DNA from: Rahnella variigena
GTDB lineage: Bacteria; Pseudomonadota; Gammaproteobacteria; Enterobacterales; Enterobacteriaceae
Length of the DNA stretch: 64,000 nucleotides
Assembly (NCBI RefSeq): GCF_003610915.1
Contig: NZ_NSDJ01000001.1
Location: 1 to 64,000 of the forward strand
Direction: 5' to 3'
Every line of letters begins with the position of its first letter. The stretch's first letter is position 1. Made by a program: the position numbers and the translations under genes. The notes below the pieces were generated by a model, which was given only the letters and a program-made list of their open reading frames with translations, did no database searches and was not told the DNA's origin. Below are positions 27,773 to 39,445 of this stretch, one piece after another.

Positions 27773-28817
27773 CAGTTTCATCCAGATTCATCAGTTCACG
27801 CACCACGCTGGTGGCATAACTGCCGGCCGGTAACCAGAATTTGAGTTCCAGAGTGACGTCATCCCAGCGCTGCCATTGCATCTGCAAAGGTTGCAGCATA
27901 ATGGCACGACGCGCAGGTTCCACCCGTTCACGTTTGAGCAGTGACAGCAAATCCGTCTGGTCGCTGAGACAGGTTTGCTCGAACGCTTCTGCATCTTCCA
28001 GCGTGCCCAGCGGGCCGTCACCGGGTAAAGGTGCCGTCACCAGCAGTTCACCGCTTTCAACACGAGGTTGCAGCGATTCAAACTCTTCGGCTTTCGCCAC
28101 AAACCAGCTGCCGCGTCCGCTCAGTTGCAGGGCATCGCCCAGCATCGGCTGACGCACGGTGCCATCGGCCAGACGCTGGCTGGCGACGATATTGAACATC
28201 GCGCTGCGGCTGGCGGAAAGATAGAAGCTGCGTTTAGCGCGTTCTTTCGGACGGGCTTCGTTGGTTGCCCAGCGTTTCGCCTGCACCAGATTATTGCCGC
28301 CACGACCAAACCGCTGGGTGCCGAAATAGTTCGGTACGCCCTGTTGGGTGATTTTTTCCAGACGTGCTTCAACATCCGCGATATCGCTTATCTGGCGCAG
28401 CACCAGCGTAAACGCATTACCTTTCAGCGTGCCGATACGCATTTTTTTGCGATGACGTGAGGCGCGGACCACTTCGCAGCCTTCGAGGTCAAACTGGCTT
28501 AAATCTGGATCAGCCTTGCCCGGCAGATGCAGGCAAAACCATTGTTCGGTGACTGCATGACGGTCCTTGAGACCGGCATAACTGACGTCGCGCGGATGCA
28601 CTTTGGCAAACCGCGCCAGCTGCTCGGCAACAAATTGGGTGTTGCAGCCATTTTTGCGGATCCGCACCAACAGATGTTCACCTTCTCCGTCCGGCTCAAA
28701 GCCCAGATCCTCTTCGACGATAAAGTCTTCCGGATTGGCTTTCAGCTGGCCGGTGGCAACAGGTTCGCCCAGTAACCAGGTGAGACGTGACATATCTATC
28801 ATGCGGTAATCTTCCAC
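27753..28817 (-). CDS. truD: tRNA pseudouridine(13) synthase TruD
   Basis: 354 aa from GTG 28817, which has AAGGA at 8-nt spacing; an in-frame ATG at 28802 would also give a normal protein. It makes pseudouridine 13 in tRNA-Glu. The catalytic Asp is in [13 protein letters not shown], and [17 protein letters not shown] marks the family. It begins 4 bp before ispF ends its reading frame and overlaps surE. Confidence 0.97.
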   Translation of the reverse strand: MEDYRMIDMSRLTWLLGEPVATGQLKANPEDFIVEEDLGFEPDGEGEHLLVRIRKNGCNTQFVAEQLARFAKVHPRDVSYAGLKDRHAVTEQWFCLHLPGKADPDLSQFDLEGCEVVRASRHRKKMRIGTLKGNAFTLVLRQISDIADVEARLEKITQQGVPNYFGTQRFGRGGNNLVQAKRWATNEARPKERAKRSFYLSASRSAMFNIVASQRLADGTVRQPMLGDALQLSGRGSWFVAKAEEFESLQPRVESGELLVTAPLPGDGPLGTLEDAEAFEQTCLSDQTDLLSLLKRERVEPARRAIMLQPLQMQWQRWDDVTLELKFWLPAGSYATSVVRELMNLDETDADITE

Positions 28818-28821
28818 AACA

Positions 28822-29295
28822 TCATTCCTTAATCAGCAGGGCAACGGCTTCGCAGGCGATACCTTCGCCGCGACCGGTGAAGCCCAGCTGTTCAGTGGTG
28901 GTGGCTTTTACGTTGACGTCATCCATATGGCACTGCAAATCTTCGGCCAGAAACACGCGCATCTGCGGGATGTGCGGCGCCATTTTCGGTGCCTGTGCAA
29001 TGATGGTGATATCCAGATTGCCCAGCTTGTAGCCCTTCGCACGGATACGGCGATAAGCTTCACGCAGCAGTTCACGGCTGTCAGCGCCTTTAAATGCCGG
29101 ATCGGTATCCGGGAACAATTTGCCGATGTCACCCAGCGCAGCAGCACCGAGCAATGCGTCAGTGGCCGCGTGCAGCGCGACATCGCCGTCAGAATGCGCC
29201 AGTAAACCCTGCGGATAAGGGATACGCACACCACCGATCACCAGCGGGCCTTCGCCGCCAAACTTATGTACATCAAAACCGTGACCGATACGCAT
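28822..29295 (-). CDS. ispF: 2-C-methyl-D-erythritol 2,4-cyclodiphosphate synthase
   Basis: 157 aa. Fifth step of the MEP isoprenoid pathway, forming the cyclic diphosphate with loss of CMP. Zinc ligands are in GHGFDVHKF and [16 protein letters not shown]; the C-terminal [17 protein letters not shown] is the CMP/substrate loop. Its ATG overlaps the ispD stop by one base, as is common for this pair. Confidence 0.98.
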   Translation of the reverse strand: MRIGHGFDVHKFGGEGPLVIGGVRIPYPQGLLAHSDGDVALHAATDALLGAAALGDIGKLFPDTDPAFKGADSRELLREAYRRIRAKGYKLGNLDITIIAQAPKMAPHIPQMRVFLAEDLQCHMDDVNVKATTTEQLGFTGRGEGIACEAVALLIKE

Positions 29296-30014
29296 TATGC
29301 GTTCTCCTCCTGGGATAAGCGGGTTAGATAGAATTCTGCCAGCGCCAGATCTTCGGGCCGGGTGACTTTAATATTATCGGCCCGTGCCGGGATCAGCATA
29401 GGATGAAACCCGCAATATTCCATTGCAGAAGCTTCATCTGTGACCACTGCACCTTCATTGAGGGCACGGCGCAGGCAGGTTTTCAGTAATTCGAGCGGGA
29501 AAAATTGTGGCGTCAGCGCGTGCCAGAGATCCTGACGATCGACTGTATGCGCAATTGCCGCGACACCGGGTTCGCCGCGTTTCATGGTGTCACGCACCGG
29601 GGCGGCGAGGATGCCGCCGACTTTGCTGGTGGCGGAAATCGCCAGCAAATTACTGAGGTCATCGGGATGCAAACACGGGCGTGCGGCGTCATGCACCAGC
29701 ACCCAGCCACGGTCACCGGCGACGTCCAGTCCGGCCATGACCGATTCAGCGCGTTCAGCCCCGCCGGCCACCACGCGGATCCGCGGATCACGGGCAATGG
29801 GAAGTTCGGCGAACTGCGTGTCGTGCGGGCTTAACGCCACGATAACCAGGCTGACTCTGCCACTTTGCAGCAAAGCGCGAATGGAATGTTCTATCAGCGT
29901 TTTACCGCCAACAGAAAGGTATTGCTTGGGGCATTCTGCCTGCATACGGCTGCCAATTCCGGCAGCCGGTAACACGGCAATGACCTCTGGAAGGGAAACA
30001 GCGGTATGACTCAT
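29295..30014 (-). CDS. ispD: 2-C-methyl-D-erythritol 4-phosphate cytidylyltransferase
   Basis: 239 aa. Third step of the MEP pathway, coupling CTP to methylerythritol phosphate. The nucleotidyltransferase motif [20 protein letters not shown] lies near the N-terminus, with [16 protein letters not shown] and [12 protein letters not shown] further on. It starts 3 bp after ftsB ends, in one operon with ispF. Confidence 0.98.
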   Translation of the reverse strand: MSHTAVSLPEVIAVLPAAGIGSRMQAECPKQYLSVGGKTLIEHSIRALLQSGRVSLVIVALSPHDTQFAELPIARDPRIRVVAGGAERAESVMAGLDVAGDRGWVLVHDAARPCLHPDDLSNLLAISATSKVGGILAAPVRDTMKRGEPGVAAIAHTVDRQDLWHALTPQFFPLELLKTCLRRALNEGAVVTDEASAMEYCGFHPMLIPARADNIKVTRPEDLALAEFYLTRLSQEENA

Positions 30015-30016
30015 GG

Positions 30017-30337
30017 CTATTGATTCAGGTTGTTTTGCGAAACGGTGCTGCCCGGCGCACGTTTGTTGTCAGGCACCAGACGATAGAAAGTCTCGCCGGG
30101 TTTAATCATGCCCAGTTCGTTGCGTGCGCGTTCTTCGATCGCTTCCTGACCGCCGTTTAAATCGTCGATTTCTGCGAAAAGTTGATCATTACGTGATTTC
30201 AGTTTGCCGTTATTACCTTGCTGCACCTGAACATCATCGTTTACACGAACATAATCGTGAATACCATTCTTACCCAGCCACAGCGAATACTGTAGCCAGC
30301 CAAGTAAAATCAGTAAAAGCAGTGTTAGTTTGCCCAT
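30017..30337 (-). CDS. ftsB: Cell division protein FtsB
   Basis: 106 aa. An N-terminal transmembrane helix ([17 protein letters not shown]) is followed by a periplasmic coiled coil ([30 protein letters not shown]) and [15 protein letters not shown]. FtsB links FtsL and FtsQ in the divisome. It is followed directly by ispD and ispF. Confidence 0.97.
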   Translation of the reverse strand: MGKLTLLLLILLGWLQYSLWLGKNGIHDYVRVNDDVQVQQGNNGKLKSRNDQLFAEIDDLNGGQEAIEERARNELGMIKPGETFYRLVPDNKRAPGSTVSQNNLNQ

Positions 30338-30504
30338 CCCCGCCCCCTAAAAAAGCCGGACAATCATCCCACAACTTTCCCTCTGACTCCACTGTGGCAG
30401 GGTAAATGCCGGTGAGAATCAGACTTACGCACGCAATTAAGGGTGAGAATGACACAATGGGTTACATCGTGAAGGGAATTTGCAGGGAAAAACGCCAGGA
30501 AAAG

Positions 30505-30885
30505 TCACCAGCCAGACAGGAAAGAGAAGACTGTCCAGAACATGCCGATAACGCAGACCGCGCTGGCCAGAGAGGTTTTAAACCAGGCACCGCCAAAGAA
30601 CGTGCTGAACGCAATGCCTATCAGGACGGAAACCGGCATCAGCGCCAGGAAGAACGGCCAGGTGTAGAGCAGGAAAAACAGGGTGTTGGAACCATAAACC
30701 AGAAAAGGGATCGCAAACGCCAGCCAGTAGAAGACAAACCCGATGAATCCGCCCTGCATGGAGTAGGAAGGATCTTCGGTGTCTGAGCTGTCGGTTGCCG
30801 GCACCAGCACGCGTGTCCGGGGGCTGATTTCCCCGGTACGATCTTCGCGGATCCGGCTGACAAGTCTGCTGAGTAAAGCCTGCAT
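30505..30885 (-). CDS. ygbE: DUF3561 inner membrane protein YgbE
   Basis: 126 aa from ATG 30885 (AGGGA 6 nt upstream); the frame is open to 30918. Two or three transmembrane helices are visible (GGFIGFVFYWLAFAIPFLVY, LFFLLYTWPFFLALMPVSV, SLASAVCVIGMFWTVFSF). It is a conserved neighbour of cysC and ftsB in Enterobacterales, with no known function. Confidence 0.9.
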   Translation of the reverse strand: MQALLSRLVSRIREDRTGEISPRTRVLVPATDSSDTEDPSYSMQGGFIGFVFYWLAFAIPFLVYGSNTLFFLLYTWPFFLALMPVSVLIGIAFSTFFGGAWFKTSLASAVCVIGMFWTVFSFLSGW

Positions 30886-30944
30886 AGGTGATCCCTGTAT
30901 TTCAGTGTAAACCGGCACGCTCTGTGGCGTTTGGCCGGCAACAT

Positions 30945-31568
30945 TCAGGGATTGATAATAGCGCGCTGGCGCATCACATCTAATAATTGAGGGACCAAAT
31001 GTGTTACCAATTGTTCACCATCAAGATGCACATCCGGCGTCTGTGGCGGCTGATATTCGGAGTCAATACCGGTGAAGTTTTTCAGTTCACCCGCACGGGC
31101 TTTCTTGTACAAACCTTTCGGATCCCGCGCCTCACAGATAGCCAGCGGCGTATCCACAAACACTTCGATAAACTGACCGTCTTCCAGCAAATCACGCACC
31201 ATGTCACGCTCGGCGCGGTGCGGCGAGATAAACGCAGTCAGCACGACCTGTCCGGCATCCACCATCAGTTTTGCTACTTCACCCACGCGACGGATGTTTT
31301 CACGACGGTCATCGTCAGTGAAGCCCAGATCACGGCACAACCCGTGGCGGACGTTATCGCCATCGAGAAGATACGTGCTCACGCCCTGTGCATGCAGCGC
31401 CTGCTCCAGCGCGCCAGCGACGGTGGATTTCCCCGAGCCCGAAAGCCCGGTGAACCACAATACGGCACCGCGATGGCCATGCTGTTTTTCGCGATCTGCA
31501 CGCGTAACCGCGTGCGGATGCCAGACAACATTCTCATCTTTTAACAAAGTGCTCTCTTGTGACGCCAT
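30945..31568 (-). CDS. cysC: Adenylyl-sulfate kinase
   Basis: 207 aa from ATG 31568; a GTG at 31580 overlaps the cysN stop and is an alternative. It phosphorylates APS to PAPS. The P-loop is [15 protein letters not shown], with [15 protein letters not shown] and [12 protein letters not shown] following. Third of the cysD-cysN-cysC genes. Confidence 0.98.
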   Translation of the reverse strand: MASQESTLLKDENVVWHPHAVTRADREKQHGHRGAVLWFTGLSGSGKSTVAGALEQALHAQGVSTYLLDGDNVRHGLCRDLGFTDDDRRENIRRVGEVAKLMVDAGQVVLTAFISPHRAERDMVRDLLEDGQFIEVFVDTPLAICEARDPKGLYKKARAGELKNFTGIDSEYQPPQTPDVHLDGEQLVTHLVPQLLDVMRQRAIINP

Positions 31569-31569
31569 C

Positions 31570-32997
31570 TTATTTGCCACCCAGCAGGTCGCGCGCGCCC
31601 CAGTGCGGGAAGTGACGACGCACCAGACTGTTCAGTTCCAGCTCAAACGCGCTGTATTTATCCGATTCATGATAAACCTGTTCAACCGCTTCGCGCACCA
31701 GACCGGCACCGACGGTGACGTTAGTCAGGCGATCAATAAAGATCATGCCACCGGTGACCGCATTACTCTGGTAGTTATCCAGCACCAGCGGCTCGTCAAA
31801 GGCCAGTTCGACCAGGCCGATGCCGTTGAGCGGCAGGTTTTCCACCACACGCTGCGTCAGCGAGTTGATTTCCACCTGATATTCGATGTTTTCCACCCGC
31901 GCGCGGGCTTTCTTGCCGCCGACTTTGATGTCGTAACTCTGGCCGACACTCAGTGGCTGTTCCGCCATCCACACCACGTCAACTTTGGCGTTCTGCACCG
32001 GCTTAACGGTTTCTTGTGCATCCACCAGCGTGTCGCCACGGCTGATATCGCGTTCATCGGCCAGCACCAGCGTAATCGCCTCGCCTGCCCAGGCTTCCTG
32101 CAAATCGCCATCGAAAGTCACAATGCGCGCCACGGTGGATTCCACACCTGAAGGCAGCACTTTGATTTTCTGACCGACACGCACGGAACCGGACGCCAGC
32201 GTACCGGCATAACCGCGGAAATCGAGGTTTGGACGGTTCACATACTGCACCGGAAAACGCATCGGCTGCTGTTCACGGATGTTGATGATGTTGACCGTTT
32301 CCAGCACGTCGAGCAGCGTCGGGCCGGTGTACCAGCTCATTTTCTCGCCTGGCGTGGCGACGTTATCGCCTTCCAGCGCAGAGAGCGGCACAAATTTGAT
32401 GTCCAGATCGGTCGGCAGTTGCTGAGCGAAATCCAGATAATCCTGTTTAAACTGCTCGTAAACTGTTTCGCTGTAATCCACCAGATCCATTTTGTTGACG
32501 GCCACTACCAGATGGCGGATCCCGAGCAATGTCGCAATGAAGCTGTGGCGGCGGGTTTGATCCAGCACGCCTTTACGGGCGTCGATCAGTAAGATCGCCA
32601 GATCACAGGTCGATGCACCGGTCGCCATATTACGGGTGTACTGCTCATGCCCCGGCGTGTCGGCGATAATAAACTTACGTTTCTCGGTGGAGAAATAACG
32701 GTAAGCCACGTCGATGGTAATGCCCTGCTCGCGTTCAGCCTGTAAGCCGTCTACCAGCAAAGCCAGATCCAGTTTCTCGCCCTGCGTGCCGTGGCGCTTG
32801 CTGTCGTTGTGCAAAGAAGACAGCTGATCTTCGTAGATCTGACGGGTGTCATGCAGCAGGCGTCCGATCAAGGTACTTTTGCCGTCATCGACGCTGCCAC
32901 AGGTCAGAAAGCGCAGCAGGCTTTTGTGTTGCTGAGCGTGCAGGTAAGCTTCGACGCCGCCCTGCTCCGCGATTTGTTGTGCAATTGCGTTATTCAT
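31570..32997 (-). CDS. cysN: Sulfate adenylyltransferase subunit 1 (GTPase)
   Basis: 475 aa. An EF-Tu-like GTPase that drives ATP sulfurylase with CysD. G motifs: [34 protein letters not shown] and [11 protein letters not shown]; beta-barrel domains follow. It starts 13 bp after cysD ends. Confidence 0.98.
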   Translation of the reverse strand: MNNAIAQQIAEQGGVEAYLHAQQHKSLLRFLTCGSVDDGKSTLIGRLLHDTRQIYEDQLSSLHNDSKRHGTQGEKLDLALLVDGLQAEREQGITIDVAYRYFSTEKRKFIIADTPGHEQYTRNMATGASTCDLAILLIDARKGVLDQTRRHSFIATLLGIRHLVVAVNKMDLVDYSETVYEQFKQDYLDFAQQLPTDLDIKFVPLSALEGDNVATPGEKMSWYTGPTLLDVLETVNIINIREQQPMRFPVQYVNRPNLDFRGYAGTLASGSVRVGQKIKVLPSGVESTVARIVTFDGDLQEAWAGEAITLVLADERDISRGDTLVDAQETVKPVQNAKVDVVWMAEQPLSVGQSYDIKVGGKKARARVENIEYQVEINSLTQRVVENLPLNGIGLVELAFDEPLVLDNYQSNAVTGGMIFIDRLTNVTVGAGLVREAVEQVYHESDKYSAFELELNSLVRRHFPHWGARDLLGGK

Positions 32998-33010
32998 TAG
33001 CTGCGGCTCC

Positions 33011-33919
33011 TCAGAAGTACCCTTGACGCTTTTTCAGTTCCATCGAACCGGCCTGATCACGGTCGATCGCGCGTCCCTGACGTTCACTGGTGGTCGACAC
33101 CAGCATTTCTTCGATGATCTCCGGCAGCGATTGCGCTTCGGATTCGACGGCACCGGTCAGCGGCCAGCAACCTAATGTGCGGAAACGCACCATTTTCTTC
33201 TCGATCACTTCGCCCGGTTGCAGATCAATACGATCGTCATCCACCATCAGCAGCATACCGTCGCGCTCCAGCACCGGACGCGGTGCGGCCAGATACAGCG
33301 GAACGATCTCGATGTTTTCCAGATAGATGTACTGCCAGATATCCAGCTCAGTCCAGTTGGAGAGCGGGAACACGCGGATGCTTTCGCCTTTGTTGATCTG
33401 GCCGTTGTAGTTGTGCCACAGCTCAGGGCGCTGGTTTTTCGGATCCCAGCGGTGGAAGCGGTCGCGGAACGAATAAATACGCTCTTTGGCGCGGGATTTT
33501 TCTTCGTCACGGCGAGCACCGCCGAAAGCCGCATCAAAACCGTGTTTGCTCAGCGCCTGCTTCAGCCCTTCGGTTTTCATGATATCGGTGTGTTTGGCGC
33601 TGCCGTGAACGAACGGGTTAATGCCCATCGCCACGCCTTCCGGGTTCTTATGCACAATCAGCTCGAAACCGTAGTTCTTCGCCGTGCGGTCACGGAATTC
33701 GTACATTTCACGGAATTTCCAGCCGGTATCCACGTGCAGCAGCGGGAACGGCAAGGTGCCCGGGAAGAAGGCTTTGCGTGCCAGATGCAGCATCACCGAG
33801 GAGTCTTTCCCGATGGAATACATCATCACCGGGTTGGCGAATTCAGCAGCCACTTCACGGATGATATGGATACTCTCCGCCTCCAGTTGCCGCAAATGAG
33901 TCAGTCGTTTTTCGTCCAT
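33011..33919 (-). CDS. cysD: Sulfate adenylyltransferase subunit 2
   Basis: 302 aa. Catalytic ATP-pyrophosphatase subunit forming APS from ATP and sulfate. The PP-loop region is [20 protein letters not shown], with [23 protein letters not shown] and [11 protein letters not shown] further on. It lies 10 bp after cysG. Confidence 0.98.
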   Translation of the reverse strand: MDEKRLTHLRQLEAESIHIIREVAAEFANPVMMYSIGKDSSVMLHLARKAFFPGTLPFPLLHVDTGWKFREMYEFRDRTAKNYGFELIVHKNPEGVAMGINPFVHGSAKHTDIMKTEGLKQALSKHGFDAAFGGARRDEEKSRAKERIYSFRDRFHRWDPKNQRPELWHNYNGQINKGESIRVFPLSNWTELDIWQYIYLENIEIVPLYLAAPRPVLERDGMLLMVDDDRIDLQPGEVIEKKMVRFRTLGCWPLTGAVESEAQSLPEIIEEMLVSTTSERQGRAIDRDQAGSMELKKRQGYF

Positions 33920-33929
33920 AACAGATCCT

Positions 33930-35354
33930 TTAAGCCAAATTCACAACCGACGGGCGTTGGGTGCCGTCAGTCTCAGGATGATGCCCAAACCAGGCCAGTT
34001 GCTGATGAAGCGAAACCACTTCACCAATCACCAGTAACGCCGGCGCCGGCGCCTGTTGAGCCAGATGTTCAAGATTATCGAGTGTTCCGGTCAGCACCTG
34101 CTGGTCAGAACGCGTTCCCCGTCCGATAACGGCAACGGGCGTATTCGCTGCGCGACCATGAGCGATCAGTTGCTGGCTGATTTCAGCCGCTTTGAGCGTG
34201 CCCATGTAAATCGCCAATGTTTGCTGGCCTTTCGCCAGAGTCTCCCACTGCACGCCGTTGTTTTCCGGGCGGCAATGTCCTGTGACAAATATGACGCTCT
34301 GCGCGTGGTCGCGGTGCGTCAGCGGGATCCCGGCGTAAGCCGTTGCACCCGCCGCTGCGGTCACGCCCGGCACCACCTGGAAAGGAATGCCAGCGGCCTG
34401 CACCGCCTGTAATTCTTCGCCGCCGCGGCCGAAAATAAACGGGTCACCGCCTTTAAGGCGGACGACTTTCTTCCCCTGCTGCGCCAGTTCGACCAGCAGA
34501 CGGTTAGTTTCTTCCTGCGCGACAGAATGGCTGCCCGCACGTTTACCGACACAAATCTTGTCCGCATCACGACGCACCAGATCCAGCACTTCTTCGCTGA
34601 CCAGATAGTCGTAAAGCACCACATCAGCCTGCTGCATCACCTGCAACCCGCGTAAGGTGAGCAATCCTGCATCACCCGGCCCGGCACCGACCAGCGTGAC
34701 ATTACCGTTATGCGAGATGTCTTCCGCGTTTTCTAACTGTTGTTGCAACGCCTGTTCAGCTTCTGCGAGCTTTCCCGCAGACGCGAGGCTGGCGAAACGT
34801 CCGGCGAACGCGTGTTCCCAGAAACGGCGACGCGCGCGCATCGAACTGAACTGCGCTTTCACGTTTTCACGCCAGCGTCCGGCGATATCGGCCATTTGCC
34901 CGAGGCTGTTCGGCAGCAACGTTTCCAGCTTTTCACGCAGCATTCTGGCCAGCACCGGCGCTTTACCGCTGGAAGAAATCGCCACGACAATCGGCGAACG
35001 GTCGACAATTGAAGGGAAAATGAAAGAGCACTTCGGCTGATCGTCAACCACGTTAGCCAGCACATGGCGCAGGTTCGCCTGCTCAAACACTTCAGCATTC
35101 AGCGCAGCATCGTCAGTGGCGGCAATCACCAGAAACACATCGTCGAGTTGTTCCGGCAAAAACGCCTGAGCTGACCAGCTGACTTCAGCGGCCTGTCTGC
35201 GTTGTTCCAGCTCGGGAGAAAGTGCCTGTGCGACTATCCGTACTTGCGCACCCGCCCGCAGGAGAAGATCGATTTTGCGAGCAGCGACTTCGCCACCACC
35301 CACAATCAGCACAGGGCGTTGTTTGAGGTCGGCAAATATTGGTAGATAGTCCAC
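33930..35354 (-). CDS. cysG: Siroheme synthase (trifunctional)
   Basis: 474 aa. The N-terminal half is the precorrin-2 dehydrogenase/ferrochelatase ([18 protein letters not shown]), the C-terminal half the uroporphyrinogen-III methyltransferase ([32 protein letters not shown]). Siroheme is the cofactor of the CysI sulfite reductase. As first gene of cysG-cysD-cysN-cysC it puts the cofactor under sulfur control, an arrangement seen in Serratia/Yersinia-type genomes. The promoter (likely CysB-activated) should lie in 35355-35600, shared with divergent iap. Confidence 0.97.
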   Translation of the reverse strand: MDYLPIFADLKQRPVLIVGGGEVAARKIDLLLRAGAQVRIVAQALSPELEQRRQAAEVSWSAQAFLPEQLDDVFLVIAATDDAALNAEVFEQANLRHVLANVVDDQPKCSFIFPSIVDRSPIVVAISSSGKAPVLARMLREKLETLLPNSLGQMADIAGRWRENVKAQFSSMRARRRFWEHAFAGRFASLASAGKLAEAEQALQQQLENAEDISHNGNVTLVGAGPGDAGLLTLRGLQVMQQADVVLYDYLVSEEVLDLVRRDADKICVGKRAGSHSVAQEETNRLLVELAQQGKKVVRLKGGDPFIFGRGGEELQAVQAAGIPFQVVPGVTAAAGATAYAGIPLTHRDHAQSVIFVTGHCRPENNGVQWETLAKGQQTLAIYMGTLKAAEISQQLIAHGRAANTPVAVIGRGTRSDQQVLTGTLDNLEHLAQQAPAPALLVIGEVVSLHQQLAWFGHHPETDGTQRPSVVNLA

Positions 35355-35605
35355 AAAAGCCTTAAATGATTATCAGAATTAATAAACAAACTATACGTGC
35401 AGGGAATAATTGATCTGAAATGACGAAAAGGAATGATTAGTTACTAAATGGAATATAGCCCGACAAAAAGAGCGGTTTGGGATAACGGGAAATTGTCTAA
35501 TCGCCCAGAGAATCGCATACTGTATGCACCAGAAAGACCGCCATACGCGGCCTGTTGTTTGATTGCCTTCCGGTCGTTTTGACCAGTAAATAAGGATTTT
35601 TGGCT

Positions 35606-36643
35606 ATGTTTTCTTTTTCACGCATGACGCGGACACTGCTGGCGCTGAGCCTGAGCTGTGCCGGTTTGGGTCATGCGCTGGCGGCTTCCGCCCCGCTTCC
35701 GGCAATGGGCTTCATCGCCAGTCAGCAAATCCGCCATATCGCGACCTATTTCCCGGGGCGCATGGCCGGCAGCCCGGCTGAACTTATCGCCGCGGAATAT
35801 CTGAATCAGCAGTTCACCAAATTAGGGTATAAGAGCGATTTACGCGGATTCGATACCCGTTATCTTTACACCAGTAGCGCGGGCAAAAAGGACTGGCGGA
35901 ATATTCACGCCACGTCAGTGATTGCCGCACGCGCCGGTGAAGTCCCGCAGCAAATCATCGTAATGGCGCATTTCGATACTTATGTGCCGCAAAGCGACAG
36001 CGATACCAATCACAATCTCGGCGGTTTGACCTTGCAGGGTGTCGATGACAACGCCTCAGGCGTCGGTGTGATGCTTGAGCTGGCCGAACGCATGCAGGCC
36101 ATCCCGACGCATTACAGCCTGCGTTTCGTGGCGCTCAGCGCGGAAGAAACCGGCACAAAAGGCGCGGAAGACTTCGTGAACCGGATGAGTGCTGAAGAGA
36201 AGAAAAATACCCTGCTGGTGATTAACCTGAGTTCGCTTATTACCGGCGACCGGTTGTATTTCAACAGTGGTGCGAACACTTCCGTGGCGGTGGCAAAACT
36301 GACCCGCGTGCGGGCGCTGAATATTGCGCGCAGTCTGGGCATTCCGGCAGAAAGTCATGAAGGCGCACATTGCTGCGATGGCATCAAAGCGCTGGATGAC
36401 GCGCGTCTGCCGCTGCTGAATGTCACCGCGACCAACTTTGCGCTCGGTAAGAAAGACGGCGTGCAACAACGCGCGATCACCAGCCACTTCCCGCTGGGCA
36501 CCACGCGTTATCAGAGCCAGTTCGACAATCTGCAATATCTGGATAAAGCCCTGCCGGGACGCATTGAAAAACGCTCACGGGATACGGTGAAAGTGTTATT
36601 CCCGCTGCTGAAGGATCTGGCGAAACCGGCGAAACACGCCTGA
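35606..36643 (+). CDS. iap: Alkaline phosphatase isozyme conversion aminopeptidase (M28)
   Basis: 345 aa from ATG 35606 (AAGGA 9 nt upstream); TTG 35600 is in frame. Signal peptide LLALSLSCAGLGHALAASA, then an M28 zinc peptidase: MAHFDTY, GVDDNASGVGVMLELAE, LSAEETGTKGAEDF. It is periplasmic and in E. coli trims the N-terminal Arg of alkaline phosphatase. In E. coli the CRISPR-Cas locus lies just after iap; here only 158 bp separate iap from cysH. Confidence 0.93.
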   Translation: MFSFSRMTRTLLALSLSCAGLGHALAASAPLPAMGFIASQQIRHIATYFPGRMAGSPAELIAAEYLNQQFTKLGYKSDLRGFDTRYLYTSSAGKKDWRNIHATSVIAARAGEVPQQIIVMAHFDTYVPQSDSDTNHNLGGLTLQGVDDNASGVGVMLELAERMQAIPTHYSLRFVALSAEETGTKGAEDFVNRMSAEEKKNTLLVINLSSLITGDRLYFNSGANTSVAVAKLTRVRALNIARSLGIPAESHEGAHCCDGIKALDDARLPLLNVTATNFALGKKDGVQQRAITSHFPLGTTRYQSQFDNLQYLDKALPGRIEKRSRDTVKVLFPLLKDLAKPAKHA

Positions 36644-36654
36644 TTAAGAGGATA

Positions 36655-36687
36655 ATTTAGGGGACTCTTATCTGGAATCCCCTAAAT
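36655..36687 (+). terminator. Hairpin after iap
   Basis: ATTTAGGGGA (36655-36664) pairs with TCCCCTAAAT (36678-36687) 12 bp after the iap stop. The stem is AT-ended and the T run is weak. Confidence 0.6.
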
Positions 36688-36689
36688 AA

Positions 36690-36797
36690 TTCGGATTGCA
36701 GGAAGGCGGCAAGTAAACGCATCCCCGGGGGCATAGATTACTATGTGACCGGGGTAAGAGCGCGCAGCCAACGCATCTGCAACCCGAAGTATGACGG
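36690..36797. repeat. Intergenic palindromic repeat, copy 1
   Basis: Starts ATTCGGATTGCAGGAAGGCG and ends with GCCAACGCATCTGCAACCCG, so the ends are inversely related (ttgcag / ctgcaa). A related copy lies at 39330-39436 between cysJ and cysI. This is probably a dispersed enterobacterial repeat; it overlaps the end region of cysH. Confidence 0.6.
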
Positions 36798-36801
36798 GGA
36801 T

Positions 36802-37539
36802 TTATTCGTGCAGGCCGCACTCGCGTTTAAGCCCAAAGAAGCGCGTGTCTTCTTCTTTCATCCCTTCTTCCCACTTCTTCGTGGTGTGCGTGTCACCGAC
36901 GGAAAGGTAGCCCTGATCCCACAGCGGGTGATAGCTCAGGCCGTTGTCTTGCAGATAGCGGAAGATCTGACGGTTGTCCCAGTCAATGATCGGCAGGATT
37001 TTAAACACACCGCGTTGCACCGCCAGCACCGGCAGATGCGCACGGCTGCCGGATTGCTCGCGCCGCAGACCGGCGAACCAGGTCTGCACGCCGAGCGTCT
37101 GAATCGCACGATTCATCGGCTCGACTTTGTTGATGTGATTGTACTTCTCGATGCCTTCGACGCCCTGCTCCCACAGTTTGCCGTAACGCGCTTCCTGCCA
37201 CGCCGCAGAATGTTCCGCGCGGAATACCTGCAAATTCAGGTTCAGCTGTTCGGTTAACGTATCGATGAACTGATAGGTTTCCGGGAACAGATAACCGGTA
37301 TCGGTCAGGATCACCGGAATGTCCGGTTTCTGCTGAGTGACTAAGTGCAGACAGACCGCCGCCTGGATGCCGAAGCTGGAAGACAGCGCGAATTCGCCGG
37401 GCATATTTTCCAGCGCCCATTGCACACGCTCCTGCGCGGACAGTTTTTCCAGGCTGACGTTAATTTCCGCCAGCGCCATAGATTGTCCGGACTTCGGCAG
37501 TTCGTTCAGTTCAGCCAGAGTAAGATTCAGCAAACTCAT
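36802..37539 (-). CDS. cysH: Phosphoadenosine phosphosulfate reductase
   Basis: 245 aa. Reduces PAPS to sulfite with thioredoxin. [33 protein letters not shown] and [11 protein letters not shown] form the PAPS site, and the catalytic Cys is in the C-terminal KRECGLHE. Follows cysI by 24 bp. Confidence 0.98.
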   Translation of the reverse strand: MSLLNLTLAELNELPKSGQSMALAEINVSLEKLSAQERVQWALENMPGEFALSSSFGIQAAVCLHLVTQQKPDIPVILTDTGYLFPETYQFIDTLTEQLNLNLQVFRAEHSAAWQEARYGKLWEQGVEGIEKYNHINKVEPMNRAIQTLGVQTWFAGLRREQSGSRAHLPVLAVQRGVFKILPIIDWDNRQIFRYLQDNGLSYHPLWDQGYLSVGDTHTTKKWEEGMKEEDTRFFGLKRECGLHE

Positions 37540-37563
37540 ATTGCCTCCAGTCGGTTATCGCGC

Positions 37564-39315
37564 TTAGTCATAAAAGTCGCGTGCAGGATCCAGCACCGGC
37601 TTAATGATCCCGGCGCGGATCACGAAGTCACCAAAGCCTTCACCGGTTTCGCGCTCTTTCGACCAGCGACCGACCAGTTCGTCAATGATGCTCAGGATCT
37701 CAGCATCAGAAATGTTTTCGCGGTACATGCGCGGAATACGTGTTCCGGCGCGGTTACCGCCGAGGTGCAGGTTGTAGCGGTTCATCGCTTTACCCACCAG
37801 ACCAATTTCAGCCAGCAACGCACGGCCGCAGCCGTTCGGACAACCGGTCACACGCAGAACAATGTGTTCATCGCCCACGCCGTGACCGTGCATGATGCCT
37901 TCTACTTTGGTCACAAACTCAGGCAGGAAACGTTCCGCTTCCGCCATCGCCAGCGGGCAGGTCGGATATGACACGCAGGCCATCGAGTTTTTACGCTGCT
38001 CGGTGACGCCGTCGTCAATCAGGCCGTGATTACGCGCCAGGGTTTCGATCGCGTCTTTGTCTTTTTCAGCGACACCGGCCACGATCAGGTTCTGGTTAGC
38101 AGTAAGCCTGAAATCGCCTTTATGGATCTTAGCAATTTCTGCCAGTCCGGTTTTCAGCGGTTTGCCCGGATAATCAAGAATACGGCCATTCTCGATAAAC
38201 AGCGTCAGGTGCCATTGTTTGTCGATACCTTTCACCCAGCCGATGCGATCACCGCGACCGGTAAATTCGTAAGGACGAACATCGCCAAACTGAATGCCTG
38301 CGCGTTTTTCAACTTCGGCTTTGAATACCGGCACGCCGACGCGTTCCAGCGTGTATTTGGTTTTAGCGTTTTTACGGTTGGTACGGTTACCCCAGTCGCG
38401 CTGCGTGGTGACCACGGCTTCGGCGACGGCCAGCGTGTTCTCCAGCGGAATAAAGCCCAGCTCGCTGGCAGTACGTGCGTAAGTGGCTTTATCGCCGTGC
38501 GCGATAGAAAGCCCGCCGCCGACCAGCACGTTGAAGCCGACCAGTTTGCCGTTATCGGCAATCGCCACAAAGTTCAGGTCGTTGGCGTGCAGGTCCACAT
38601 CATTCTGCGGAGGAATAACCACCGTCGTTTTGAATTTACGCGGCAGATAGGTCGCGCCCAAAATCGGTTCTTCGTCGGTGGTTTCGACTTTTTCCTGATC
38701 CAGCCAGACTTCGGCGTAAGCGCGGGTGCGTGGCAGCAGGTGTTCGGAGATTTTCTTCGCCCACTGATACGCTTCCTGATGCAGTTCAGACTCCACCGGA
38801 TTCGAGGTACACAACACGTTACGGTTAACGTCGTTGGCGGTCGCCAGTGCATCCAGACCGAGTTTATTCAGCAACTGATGCACCGGTTTTACGTTCGGTT
38901 TCAGAATGCCGTGGAACTGGAAAGTCTGACGGTTAGTAATACGGATGCTGCCGTACAGCGTGCTGTCTTCAGCAAATTTATCGATGCCTAGCCACTGCGC
39001 AGGCGTCATCACGCCGCCCGGCAAACGGCAACGCAACATCATGGCATGACGCGGTTCCAGCTTTTGCTCAGCGCGTTCCGCACGGATATCACGGTCATCC
39101 TGCTGATACATGCCGTGGAAGCGGATCAACAGGAAGTTATCTCCGTTGAAGCCACCGGTCAGACCGTCTTTTAAATCCTCAGTGATGGTGCCGCGCAGGA
39201 AATTACTTTCCTTCTTCAGGCGTTCGGCGTCAGCCAGCGGGGCATCGACGATCAGCGGGCCCGGACCGGGATTGAGTTCACTCCACAACTTGTTGCTCAT
39301 AATTTTTTCACTCAT
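37564..39315 (-). CDS. cysI: Sulfite reductase hemoprotein beta-component
   Basis: 583 aa from ATG 39315 ([13 protein letters not shown]); the frame is open to 39357 through the repeat region. It carries siroheme and a 4Fe-4S cluster and reduces sulfite to sulfide. Cluster Cys are in [17 protein letters not shown] and [10 protein letters not shown]. The intergenic repeat separates it from cysJ by about 130 bp. Confidence 0.97.
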   Translation of the reverse strand: MSEKIMSNKLWSELNPGPGPLIVDAPLADAERLKKESNFLRGTITEDLKDGLTGGFNGDNFLLIRFHGMYQQDDRDIRAERAEQKLEPRHAMMLRCRLPGGVMTPAQWLGIDKFAEDSTLYGSIRITNRQTFQFHGILKPNVKPVHQLLNKLGLDALATANDVNRNVLCTSNPVESELHQEAYQWAKKISEHLLPRTRAYAEVWLDQEKVETTDEEPILGATYLPRKFKTTVVIPPQNDVDLHANDLNFVAIADNGKLVGFNVLVGGGLSIAHGDKATYARTASELGFIPLENTLAVAEAVVTTQRDWGNRTNRKNAKTKYTLERVGVPVFKAEVEKRAGIQFGDVRPYEFTGRGDRIGWVKGIDKQWHLTLFIENGRILDYPGKPLKTGLAEIAKIHKGDFRLTANQNLIVAGVAEKDKDAIETLARNHGLIDDGVTEQRKNSMACVSYPTCPLAMAEAERFLPEFVTKVEGIMHGHGVGDEHIVLRVTGCPNGCGRALLAEIGLVGKAMNRYNLHLGGNRAGTRIPRMYRENISDAEILSIIDELVGRWSKERETGEGFGDFVIRAGIIKPVLDPARDFYD

Positions 39316-39329
39316 AACTTTATGCCCAA

Positions 39330-39436
39330 AATCATTCGAGTTGCAGGCAGGCGGCAACTGAAGGAATCCCGATGAGCTGACTCAAGTCAGTGATTCGGGT
39401 GACTGAAGGAAGCCAACGCCCCTGCAATTAGAAGGA
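39330..39436. repeat. Intergenic palindromic repeat, copy 2
   Basis: Shares ATTCGnnTTGCAGGnAGGCG at its left and GCCAACGCnnCTGCAA at its right with the copy at 36690-36797. The middle differs and contains its own TGACTCAAGTCA palindrome. It lies between cysJ and cysI. Confidence 0.6.
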
Positions 39437-39445
39437 TGCAGGGCA

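Noticed and set aside
36644..36801. CRISPR array between iap and cysH, where E. coli has one
   Set aside because: Only 158 bp, with a hairpin and an intergenic repeat; no repeated 28-29-bp units and no cas genes.
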